This document shows, in pieces, positions 7,653 to 15,161 of a stretch of 64,000 nt of DNA; within the stretch, counting starts at the first letter, position 1; every line of letters starts with the position of its first letter. The notes beneath the pieces are model-generated. The model did not search any database, was not told the origin of the DNA, and saw only the letters and a program-made list of their open reading frames with translations. The translations under genes were made by a program, and so were the position numbers. This DNA is from Clostridia bacterium (lineage in GTDB: Bacteria > Bacillota > Clostridia > Oscillospirales > CAG-272): positions 1-64,000 of the forward strand of contig JAFUQU010000033.1 in assembly GCA_017472255.1 (NCBI GenBank), given 5' to 3'.

Positions 7653-8846
7653 ATGCTCAATCTCACAATTCTCGGTGAAAATATCAAAGGACACCGCATC
7701 CGGCTGAAGCTGTCCCAGAATCAGCTGGCTGAACAAATGATGGTCAGCTTTCAGGCGATATCCAACTGGGAACGGGGCATCACGCCGCCCGATCTGGACA
7801 ATCTCTGCAAGCTGTCGCGTCTGTACGGCGTTTCGCTGGACGCGCTGATCGGACACAGCGCGCAGGGTGTGGAGCGGACGATGATCGGCGTGGACGGCGG
7901 CGGAACCAAGACGGAATTCGTGTTGTTCAGCGAAAGCGGACAGGTGCTGCGCCGTTTTCGTCTGGGGCAGAGCAATCCCTCGAATGTCGGCATGGACGGT
8001 TGTTTTGCCATTCTGTCCGAGGGCATCGATACGCTGATGGAGTATTCGCCCAACGTCTGCGGCGTTTTCGCGGGCATGGCGGGAATGCTCAGCGAACCGC
8101 CTGTCGAACAGGTACGCGCCTACCTGAAAATCCGCTACAAGAATATCTACACACAGGTGGACAACGACGCGGTAAACGTGATGCTGAGCGGTAAGAACGC
8201 GGACAACGGCATGGCGCTGATCTGTGGCACAGGCTCGGTTCTGATGGCGCGGGAGAATGGGATCAGCCATCGCTACGGCGGCTGGGGGACGCTGTTTGAC
8301 GATCCGGGCAGCGCATACAATATTGCAAAAAATGCGATTCAGGCCATTCTGTACGAGGAGGACGGTATCGGCGAGCCGACGATGCTGACCGGGCTGCTCA
8401 AGGAGAAATGCGGATTGCAGGATAAGCCGGCGTGGGAGGTGCTCAATTTGCAGTATAACAGCGGCAAGGAGGCAACCGCCGCGCTGGCTCCAGCGGTATT
8501 TGAAGCCTACACGAAGGGCGATCAGGTGGCTGCGGCGATTCTCGACCGCAACGCCGAGATGGTCGCAAAGCTGATCAATGCCGCCCGCAGCCGTCACAAA
8601 TGCGGCAATGAGGTGATCGCCTGCGGCGGAATCTTCGAGCACAATCATAAGCTGTTTGAACCGCTGATTCAGAAGCATTTGAACTCCCATTTGAAGTTTA
8701 TCTACCCGGAGCTGCCGCCGGTTTACGGCGCCTGCGTAGGCTGCTGTCAGGCGTTGAAGGTGACGGTGGATGACGCTTTCTATCAGAATTTCCGCGACAG
8801 CTACCGTTGTTTGCAGGACGCGGAGACTGCGAAAGGCGGTGTGTGA
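7653..8846 (+). CDS. Xre helix-turn-helix fused to BadF-type GlcNAc kinase domain
   Basis: 397 residues. Residues 1-65 are an Xre/HTH_3 domain (SQNQLAEQMMVSFQAISNWE) that normally binds operator DNA. The rest is an ASKHA-fold BadF/BadG ATPase domain, beginning with the phosphate-binding GVDGGGTKTEF and later GTGSVLMA, GGWGTLFDDPGSAY and ACGGIF. Stand-alone BadF domains of this type phosphorylate N-acetylglucosamine to GlcNAc-6-P. AAGGAGG lies 8 nt before the ATG. Two GlcNAc-6-P deacetylase genes follow at once. The protein could be a kinase that also regulates, or a sugar-sensing repressor like NagC but built on a different kinase fold. The fusion is seen directly; the dual role is inference. 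Confidence 0.85.
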   Translation: MLNLTILGENIKGHRIRLKLSQNQLAEQMMVSFQAISNWERGITPPDLDNLCKLSRLYGVSLDALIGHSAQGVERTMIGVDGGGTKTEFVLFSESGQVLRRFRLGQSNPSNVGMDGCFAILSEGIDTLMEYSPNVCGVFAGMAGMLSEPPVEQVRAYLKIRYKNIYTQVDNDAVNVMLSGKNADNGMALICGTGSVLMARENGISHRYGGWGTLFDDPGSAYNIAKNAIQAILYEEDGIGEPTMLTGLLKEKCGLQDKPAWEVLNLQYNSGKEATAALAPAVFEAYTKGDQVAAAILDRNAEMVAKLINAARSRHKCGNEVIACGGIFEHNHKLFEPLIQKHLNSHLKFIYPELPPVYGACVGCCQALKVTVDDAFYQNFRDSYRCLQDAETAKGGV

Positions 8847-8847
8847 T

Positions 8848-10008
8848 ATGGCAGAAAATTCTGTTCTTTTTCAAAACGCGCGGGTGGTTCTGCCCGGTGA
8901 AATCGCGCTGCGGGATGTGCGTGTGACGGAAGGCTGGATTACAGCCATCGAACCGCATATTCAGCCCATGACCAATGAGCGGACGCTGGCTCTTGGCGGC
9001 GCGTATCTGATGCCCGGATTTATCGATACCCATATGCACGGCGCGGCGGGATGCGTTTACACCAATCCGGAGGACGATCTGAACAAAATCACCGCCTACG
9101 AAGCGACGCGGGGCGTTACTACTGTTACCGCGACCATCGGAGCGCGTCCGGAGGGTGTGTTCGAAAACGGCGTGAAGAATGTCCTCGCCCACATCCGTCG
9201 GGGCACCGAGGGGGCGCGCATCGTGGGAATTCATGCGGAAGGTCCCTTCCTCAACCCCAAGCGGAGGGGAAGCATGAGGGCGGAGGATATGCGTCCGCCG
9301 ACGGTGGAAGCCTTCCGGCAGCTGTATGATATCTGCGAGGGCGAGCTGAAGCTGCTTTCCATCGCGCCCGAGGTTCCTGGGGCGCTGGATGTGGTCAGAG
9401 AGGCGGTGCGGGCGGGAATCAGCGTTTCCGCCGGGCATACCGACGCCACCTTTGACGAAATGCGCGCCGGCATCGACGCGGGCATTTCCCGCATGACCCA
9501 CACCTTCAACGCTTCCCGGCCGTTGAATCACCGGGAGCCGGGCGTGCTGGGGGCGGCGTTATGCGACCCGCGCGTCACCTGCGAGGTAATCTGCGATTTT
9601 GCCCACCTGCATCCGTCGGTGGTGGAGATGATTTACCGGGCGAAGGGAAGCGGACGTTTTACGGCGATCAGCGACGCGGCGTTCTGCGCCGGACTGCCGG
9701 ATGGGGAATATGACATCGCGGGCAGCCGCTTTATCGTGGGAGGCGGGGTCGCCAGACATCCGGACGGAACGATTTCGGGCAGTGCGGGCGATTTGCTGCT
9801 GGCGGCGCAGAATCTGCATTCGCTGGGCATTCCGCTTTGGGAGATTGCCGAGATGACCGCCCTCAATCCGGCGAAGGCGCTGGGAATCGATCATCATACC
9901 GGCAGTATCGCCAAGGGACGCACGGCGGATTTCGTGGTGCTGGATGAAAATTTAACAGTTTGCAGCACGTTTGTCAGCGGGCGTTGCGTGTATGAAAGGG
10001 CGAATTGA
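8848..10008 (+). CDS. nagA: N-acetylglucosamine-6-phosphate deacetylase, copy 1
   Basis: 386 residues, the normal NagA length. The amidohydrolase-fold enzyme converts GlcNAc-6-P to glucosamine-6-P and acetate in the cytoplasm. Visible motifs are GFIDTHMHG near residue 58, HAEGPF (metal-binding Glu) near 130, SAGHTDA near 195, THTFNA near 215 and DAAFCAGLPDG with the catalytic-region Asp near 275. The start at 8848 has AAAGGCGG 8 nt upstream and follows the kinase stop directly. It is the first of two tandem paralogues of identical length. The rest of the amino-sugar route (nagB) is not in the window. Confidence 0.92.
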   Translation: MAENSVLFQNARVVLPGEIALRDVRVTEGWITAIEPHIQPMTNERTLALGGAYLMPGFIDTHMHGAAGCVYTNPEDDLNKITAYEATRGVTTVTATIGARPEGVFENGVKNVLAHIRRGTEGARIVGIHAEGPFLNPKRRGSMRAEDMRPPTVEAFRQLYDICEGELKLLSIAPEVPGALDVVREAVRAGISVSAGHTDATFDEMRAGIDAGISRMTHTFNASRPLNHREPGVLGAALCDPRVTCEVICDFAHLHPSVVEMIYRAKGSGRFTAISDAAFCAGLPDGEYDIAGSRFIVGGGVARHPDGTISGSAGDLLLAAQNLHSLGIPLWEIAEMTALNPAKALGIDHHTGSIAKGRTADFVVLDENLTVCSTFVSGRCVYERAN

Positions 10009-10009
10009 C

Positions 10010-11170
10010 ATGAATCAGACAAATTCCATTCTTTTGCAAAATGCTCGGGTGGTGCTGCCCGGACAGATTCCCCGCCGGGACGTGCGCGTCACCGACGGAC
10101 GGATTGCGGCGATTGAAGCGCACATCCAGCCCATAGAGGGCGAGCAGGTGCTGCCGCTGAAAGGGGCGTACCTGATGCCCGGCTTCATCGATACCCATAC
10201 CCACGGCGCCATGGGCGAGGTCTATTTCAAGCCGGAGGACGATATCAATAAGATCACCGCCTTCGAGGTGACAAAGGGCGTTACCACCGTCGCTGCCGGA
10301 CTGCCCACCTCGTCGGTTGAACGCTTCGAAGCCTCGGCGAAGAAGGTTCTCGAACTGATGCGGCAGGGAACCGAGGGCGCGCGCATCGGCGGCATCCACG
10401 CGGAGGGACCGTTCCTGAACCCGAAGCGCAAGGGCGGCATGGTGCAGCAATATCTGCGAAAGCCCACGTTGGAGGACTTCCAGTGGATGTACGATGTCTG
10501 CGAGGGGGAGATGCGGCTGCTTACCATCGCGCCGGAACTGCCCGGCTCGCTGGATGTAATCAAAGCGGCGGTGAATGCGGGCGTGGCGGTATCCGCCGGA
10601 CACACGGACGCTACATATGAGGAAATGTGCGCGGGCATCGACGCGGGCGTTACCCGCATGACCCATACCTTCAACGCCGCCCGTCCCATCAACCATCGCG
10701 ATCCGGGCGTGCTGGCGGCGGCGTTATGCGACCCTCGCGTCACCTGCGAGGTGATCTGCGACTTCACGCATCTGCATCCGGCGGCGGTGGAGCTGATTTA
10801 CAAAATCAAGGGCAGCAGCCGCTTCACCGCCATCAGCGATTCGGAGTTCTGCGCCGGACTGCCGGACGGAAACTATGAACAGGATGGACGGCATTACCGG
10901 GTCGAGCGGGGCGTGGGCTGGCTGGACGACGGCACAATCTGCGGCAGCGCGGGCAATCTGTTGATGGGCGTGCGCAACCTGCATACGCTGGGCATTCCGC
11001 TTTGGGAGATTGCCGAGATGACCGCGCTCAATCCGGCAAAGGCGCTGGGAATTGAGCTTGAAACGGGCAGCATCGCCGTTGGCAAGGCTGCCGACCTCGC
11101 CGTGCTGAGCGAGGGGCTGGATATCCGATATACGTTCGTCGATGGACGATGTGTATATAAAAATTTATAA
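10010..11170 (+). CDS. nagA: N-acetylglucosamine-6-phosphate deacetylase, copy 2
   Basis: 386 residues, the same length as the copy just upstream and similar throughout. It keeps GFIDTHTHG, HAEGPFLNPKRKGG, SAGHTDATYEEM, THTFNAARP and DSEFCAGLPDG, so it should be catalytically competent. It starts 1 nt after the stop of copy 1 with AAGGG about 10 nt upstream. An in-frame ATG at 9992 lacks a ribosome site. Differences cluster around the first metal-binding loop (GAMGEVYFK against GAAGCVYTN) and the 165-residue region, which may mean a different acetamido-sugar phosphate is preferred. A recent duplication followed by divergence is the simplest reading. Confidence 0.9.
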   Translation: MNQTNSILLQNARVVLPGQIPRRDVRVTDGRIAAIEAHIQPIEGEQVLPLKGAYLMPGFIDTHTHGAMGEVYFKPEDDINKITAFEVTKGVTTVAAGLPTSSVERFEASAKKVLELMRQGTEGARIGGIHAEGPFLNPKRKGGMVQQYLRKPTLEDFQWMYDVCEGEMRLLTIAPELPGSLDVIKAAVNAGVAVSAGHTDATYEEMCAGIDAGVTRMTHTFNAARPINHRDPGVLAAALCDPRVTCEVICDFTHLHPAAVELIYKIKGSSRFTAISDSEFCAGLPDGNYEQDGRHYRVERGVGWLDDGTICGSAGNLLMGVRNLHTLGIPLWEIAEMTALNPAKALGIELETGSIAVGKAADLAVLSEGLDIRYTFVDGRCVYKNL

Positions 11171-11191
11171 TATTTGGAGGTACGGTTTCAC

Positions 11192-12568
11192 ATGAAAAAA
11201 AGAGAAATTTCCCTGATTTTATGCTTGCTTCCGGCGTTCCCGCAGGAACGAAGTTTGACGGCGAGACGGTGACATTTCTCAACAGCCAGTATCACTCAAG
11301 ATTCTACTATCTCCTGGACGCGGGTGAGTCCAACGGCGATACCATCAACGACGCCGTGTACAACCGTAATGTAACGGTACAGGAAAAGCTGGGCGTGAAG
11401 TTTGAGTTTGTGGAGGACGATAACACCCAGGTTCTGGACAAGGTGCGCAGTGCGATTATGTCAGACGATGACCAGTGGGACATTATCCTCGGTATGCAAT
11501 ACCGCATGACAACGCTGACATTGGGGAACCTGATGTATGATCTGGTGGACGCACCGTACATAGGCGTGAATCAGCCATGGTGGGCGGGAGACTATATTTC
11601 AAATGCTCAATGTGAACGATAAGCATCGCTATATGCTGGTCGGAGATTTTTCCATCGGCTATCTGAATCAGATGGGCGTGATTTATTACAACAAGAATAT
11701 GATGGAAGAATATTATCAGGACGGCGATCTGCTTTACAAAGAGGTTCTGGACGGCACATGGACACTGGATCGTCTGTATGAGCTGAGCAGCAGCGTCTGG
11801 AGAGATTTGAACGGCAACAATGCGACGGATTTTTCCGATCAGGTGGGCTTCTGCTTGAATCAGGCGGCATTTACGACCAACCATCTTTTCTATGACGCGG
11901 GCGGAAGCGTGTGCGAATATGACAGCAGTGGAAATCTGACGCTGAACGGTCTGACCGACCGGAACATCGGCATTACCGAGAAAATCTACAAGCTGTTCTT
12001 TGATAATCCGGGCTGGGTTGTTCCCCCGGATATCACGAAGGAAACCGGCGAGACCGACATTCCGCAGAAGTTCAGCGAGGGAACCATGCTCTTTGATATC
12101 GGTCTTCTGAGCACCGCCGACCATCTGCGTGATATGAAGGACGATTACGGCATTATCCCTTATCCGAAGTATGACGAATCTATCGAGGGTTATCGCGCGC
12201 TGGTACACGATCAGGCGGCTACCTTCTGTCTGCCGATTACCAGTGACAATGTGGAGCTGTGCAGTGCGGTGATGGAGGAAATGGCGTTTCAGGGCTATCA
12301 GACTGTGGTTCCGGAGTATTACTCCGTTGTGCTGAAGCAGAAGTATATGCGCGACGATCAGAACGATGCCATGCAGATTATGGACATGATTCACGATTCC
12401 GGCTTCACGGATGTCGGATTTATGCAGAATTACAATCTCAATAAGATTGGAGCGGTATGTATGGACTGCATCAGCAATAAAAACAACAGCTATGCAACCA
12501 AATATGCCGAGCTGATTACGGCGGCAGAAGAAAAGTTTGATACCTTAATGGAATTCTACAACAACTAA
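11192..12568 (+). pseudogene. Extracellular solute-binding protein gene, disrupted
   Basis: A lipoprotein-type ABC sugar-binding protein gene broken into three frames. GGAGG and an ATG (11192) open a frame that encodes only MKKREISLILCLL before drifting out of phase (TGA at 11270-11272). Homology resumes in another frame from about 11221 (GVPAGTKFDGETV) to a stop at 11622, and the remainder continues in a third frame from about 11603 to 12568. Compared with the two intact relatives at 48204 and 50974, the lipobox Cys and the Ser/Thr-rich linker, roughly 30 residues, are missing. It sits in the nagA transcript, so it may once have bound an amino sugar. An assembly or sequencing error could explain the second shift but not the missing segment. 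Confidence 0.8.
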
Positions 12569-12585
12569 CTGAAAGGAGAACTAAA

Positions 12586-13455
12586 ATGAAAATTTGCGTC
12601 AGTTCGTACTCTTACGCACAGTATACCCGCGCGGGCAAGATGACCCTGCATGAGTGCGTTGCCAAGGCGAAGGAAATGGGCTTCGATGCCATGGAATTCA
12701 TCGATATGCCCGGCGAGACCTACGAGGAGCGCATGGAGATGGCGGCGTCTATCCGCGAGACCGCGGCGAAGGTCGGCATTGAAATCATCGCCTACACAAT
12801 CAGTGCGAATCTCTATCAGCCCACCCCCGTCCTGCTGGACGCGGAGGTGGAGCGCCTGAAAGCCAAGGTGGACGAAGCCGAAGCGCTGCGTGCGAAGATT
12901 ATGCGCCACGACGCCTGCTGGAAGCTGGAGCCTACCGGCGCCGGACGCAGCTTCGACCGGATGCTGCCCACCATCGCCGCCGGTGCACGCCGCGTTTCGG
13001 ATTATGCCGCGTCGAAGGGCATCCGCACCTGCACGGAAAATCACGGACGCATCGCGCAGGACAGCGACCGCATGGAGCGCCTGTTCAACGCGGTGGCGCA
13101 CGATAACTACGGTCTGCTGGTGGACATCGGCAACTTTGTGGGCGTTGGCGAAAACAACGCCGACGCGGTGGGACGTTTGGCTCCCTACGCCACCCACGTT
13201 CATGTGAAGGATTTGACGGTTCACGACGAGCCGTTCGACGGCTGGCAGAACGTCTCCCGCAACGGTCTGTACTATCGTTCTGAAGCGGTGGGCGAGGGCA
13301 ATCTGCCGATCAAACGCTGTCTTTTGGCGCTGAAGACTGCGGGCTACAACGGCGCGCTGTCCATCGAATACGAGGCGAAGGGCGACTGCATCGAGGGCAT
13401 CGCCCGGAGCCGGGAAAACCTCTGCCGGATGCTGGATGAGCTGGGCTGGAAATAA
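12586..13455 (+). CDS. Sugar phosphate isomerase/epimerase (TIM barrel, AP endonuclease 2 fold)
   Basis: 289 residues of the xylose isomerase-like TIM-barrel family. The fold is shown by the alternating strands ICVSSYSYAQY, FDAMEFIDMP, EIIAYTIS, ENHGRI, LLVDIGNFVG, THVHVKDLTV and GALSIEYEAKG, with metal-binding acidic and His residues in these strands (Glu in ENHG, Asp in VDIGNF, His in HVHVKD, Glu in SIEYE). Members isomerise or epimerise ketoses, inositols and related sugars, or act as dehydratases. AAAGGAG sits 7 nt before the ATG. It is the last gene of the nag transcript; its actual substrate cannot be read. Confidence 0.85.
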   Translation: MKICVSSYSYAQYTRAGKMTLHECVAKAKEMGFDAMEFIDMPGETYEERMEMAASIRETAAKVGIEIIAYTISANLYQPTPVLLDAEVERLKAKVDEAEALRAKIMRHDACWKLEPTGAGRSFDRMLPTIAAGARRVSDYAASKGIRTCTENHGRIAQDSDRMERLFNAVAHDNYGLLVDIGNFVGVGENNADAVGRLAPYATHVHVKDLTVHDEPFDGWQNVSRNGLYYRSEAVGEGNLPIKRCLLALKTAGYNGALSIEYEAKGDCIEGIARSRENLCRMLDELGWK

Positions 13456-13607
13456 TTCGGAAAACTTGTGCGGAAGCGCTTGACAGCACAGTAATCTTTC
13501 TGTATAATGGACATCTGTTGAGGCACATCGGAACCGTTGTACCTGCGCAGTCTGTTTCGCCAGATTACGCTCACATCGGGAAGCTTTTCGCTTCTTTCCG
13601 TATACAT
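13344..13607 (-). other. Short open frame with own promoter and RBS; probable 5' remnant of a lost gene
   Basis: An 87-codon frame on the minus strand starts at the ATG at 13607 with GGAGG 8 nt upstream and a TTTACT-17-TATAAT promoter just before it. The first 48 codons (starting MYTERSEKLPDVSVIW) lie in otherwise empty DNA, but the last third runs antisense into the sugar isomerase gene and becomes Ser/Arg-rich. I do not recognise the product. The good start signals and unnatural end suggest the head of a gene truncated by rearrangement, perhaps of a regulator, rather than a working small protein. Confidence 0.3.
13480..13508 (+). promoter_or_regulatory. Perfect-consensus promoter with no recognisable gene downstream
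   Basis: TTGACA (13480-13485), exactly 17 bp, TATAAT (13503-13508). The start point would be near 13515. Downstream on the plus strand there is no credible coding frame before two hairpins at 13673-13744, so the transcript would be a non-coding RNA of about 200 nt. Confidence 0.5.
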
Positions 13608-13639
13608 AGGTGTTCCTCCGCTCTCTTTTTTACACCTAT
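13606..13639 (-). repeat. 8-bp inverted repeat enclosing a ribosome binding site
   Basis: ATAGGTGT (13606-13613) and ACACCTAT (13632-13639) flank 18 nt containing the minus-strand GGAGG and touch the start codon at 13607. The -10 box TATAAT is directly adjacent (13640-13645). It could be an operator over the start point or a hairpin hiding the ribosome site. Confidence 0.45.
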
Positions 13640-13668
13640 ATTATACCATATTTCTTTTCACTAGTAAA
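13640..13668 (-). promoter_or_regulatory. Sigma-A promoter for the minus-strand remnant at 13607
   Basis: On the minus strand TTTACT (13663-13668), 17 bp and a consensus TATAAT (13640-13645). Confidence 0.5.
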
Positions 13669-13672
13669 GTAC

Positions 13673-13752
13673 GACAAAGGGTTCAGAACTTTCGTCCTGA
13701 ACCCTTTGTCAGCAATCTGAGCCTGCCGCGCTGATGCGCGGCAGACTTTGTA
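13673..13752. terminator. Two tandem hairpins, probably a bidirectional terminator
   Basis: A 14-bp stem (13673-13686 with 13697-13710) is followed by an 8-bp G/C stem (13723-13730 with 13737-13744) and, on the plus strand, ACTTTGTATATT. They lie between the plus-strand isomerase transcript and the end of the convergent sialidase-like gene. T-tracts are weak, so termination is inferred from position and stem strength. Confidence 0.5.
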
Positions 13753-13755
13753 TAT

Positions 13756-14835
13756 TCAGATTCCGGAAAGTTCTTCCTTCGACAGCTTTGTAATACGCAG
13801 GCGGTTGAGCATCATGCCGTCCCCCGCGTCTCTGCCGCCCGCACAATAGGCCAGCAGCACCGAGCCGTCGGCACACTCATGAATAGCGGTGTAGGCATAA
13901 CCGCTGTTTTCGTCGGTTTCGATGGCTGTGGGAGCGTTGAAATGCAGACCGTCCTTCGATGTGGCGACCGCCAGAGGCGTGCGCCCGCCTGTCCAGAAGC
14001 CGCCCGCGAACTGGCTGCGTCCATTGTAAACCGGAACCGGGTTCCAAACCGCCAGATATCGTCCGTCCGACAGACGCTTGACCGACATTGGCGAGACTGC
14101 GCTGGTGAAGGCGGAGGGCTGTACGGTTGTCCAACGGCGTCCCTCATCCATGGAGAAGGCTTCATACTGCCGTCCCATATCGGTGCGGAAGTATGCCCAG
14201 AGGATGCCGTTTGGCAGCTGAATCAGCCCTGGCTCCTCTAATCCGGTGTCGCTGTGGGCGATGAAGCTCGGCTCACAGCTGCCGGTCAAGTTCCAGCTTC
14301 CGCCGTCGTCGTCCGAAACGTAGAAATATGCGATGCTTGGCATATAACCGTTCATGGATGCTTCATCCTTGATTTTGAGGAAGGATGCGGGAAAGATCAG
14401 CCGACCGCTGTCAAGACGGACGACGCGGTCATTGTTGACGACATAATAGCCGGGCTGCCCGATGCAGCAGATCGGATCGCTCCAGCTGCCGCCCTCGTCC
14501 GACGAGCGGGAAAGCCAGAGATGGCACTGGGAGGGCTTGGTTTTCACTAAGAAGAACAGCCCGATGTCTCCGTTTTTCATCCGCAGCAGGGAAACGCTCA
14601 TCACGTTGTCCGCGCCGATACGGGAGTGGGGGAAGATCAGCTGCGGTGCGCCGAAGGTTTCGCCGCCGTCCGTGGAGCGGACGCCGTACAGGTCGGCTGC
14701 GGCGCCGTCGTCGTCGCCGTCATTGTAGCGGGTGTAGATGAACAGGATGTCCCCGTTGTTCAGCGTAATGAACGCGCCCTCGCTGTTGCGGCGGTTGGAT
14801 GGGGTGGGCGCGAGGTCGAGGATGTGCTTTGGCAT
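13756..14835 (-). CDS. Sialidase-like BNR-repeat beta-propeller protein
   Basis: 359 residues forming a six-bladed propeller. Several Asp-box (SxDxGxxW-like) turns are visible: STDGGETF, SSDEGGSW, SDDDGGSW, SMDEGRRW and TSKDGLHF. The start PSNRRNSEGAF supplies an early Arg, and GLEEPGLIQLPNG and NGRSQF supply further conserved positions of exo-sialidase-type families. No signal peptide is present. GGAGG lies 7 nt before the ATG. It neighbours the GlcNAc-6-P genes, fitting use of sialylated or amino-sugar glycans, but the arginine triad cannot be confirmed by eye, so a related non-sialidase propeller hydrolase remains possible. Confidence 0.75.
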   Translation of the reverse strand: MPKHILDLAPTPSNRRNSEGAFITLNNGDILFIYTRYNDGDDDGAAADLYGVRSTDGGETFGAPQLIFPHSRIGADNVMSVSLLRMKNGDIGLFFLVKTKPSQCHLWLSRSSDEGGSWSDPICCIGQPGYYVVNNDRVVRLDSGRLIFPASFLKIKDEASMNGYMPSIAYFYVSDDDGGSWNLTGSCEPSFIAHSDTGLEEPGLIQLPNGILWAYFRTDMGRQYEAFSMDEGRRWTTVQPSAFTSAVSPMSVKRLSDGRYLAVWNPVPVYNGRSQFAGGFWTGGRTPLAVATSKDGLHFNAPTAIETDENSGYAYTAIHECADGSVLLAYCAGGRDAGDGMMLNRLRITKLSKEELSGI

Positions 14836-14857
14836 AATAAGCCTCCTTTTCGGATTG

Positions 14858-14896
14858 GTTTACCATCATTTTACCATAAACCGGCGGCGTTGTAAA
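14858..14896 (-). promoter_or_regulatory. Promoter and overlapping operator-like dyad for the sialidase gene
   Basis: On the minus strand TTTACA (14891-14896), 17 bp and TAAAAT (14868-14873). A dyad GGTTTA...TAAACC (14858-14883) covers the -10, with TTTACCAT present twice inside it, so a repressor could block this promoter. The remaining 14897-15075 is AT-rich and holds no gene or known RNA element that I can recognise. Confidence 0.6.
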
Positions 14897-15075
14897 GATG
14901 CAAAAACAGACATTTTATCGTTCCCATGACATAAAATAGAACGGAATATATGCATAGGATGTTGCATTTGCCCCAATATTGTTACACCGGTATTAATTAT
15001 ATGACAAATAACAACAAAATAAAATTCTGCGACTTGTGGAAGTTCACGATTTGTTAATTTCCGCGTCAATCCCTG

Positions 15076-15104
15076 TTGATTTTTTATTTCGTTTATGTTA
15101 TAAT
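15076..15104 (+). promoter_or_regulatory. Sigma-A promoter at the head of the Tad operon
   Basis: TTGATT (15076-15081), 17 bp and a consensus TATAAT (15099-15104), 57 nt before the first start codon. No other clear promoter or terminator was seen before 35061, so it may drive the whole 20-kb block. Confidence 0.7.
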
Positions 15105-15161
15105 TATTGTTGGAGTTCTCTGCTTTGAAAAGCTTTGAATATATGTGTAAGGAGATTTGCG

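Noticed and set aside
13537..13734. 65-codon frame downstream of the perfect promoter
   Set aside because: Starts at TTG without a ribosome site, and it runs through the terminator hairpins, so it does not explain the promoter.
14897..15075. Possible riboswitch in the leader of the Tad operon
   Set aside because: The region is AT-rich, but I could not find the conserved core of a c-di-GMP or other known riboswitch, and most of it is upstream of the predicted start point.
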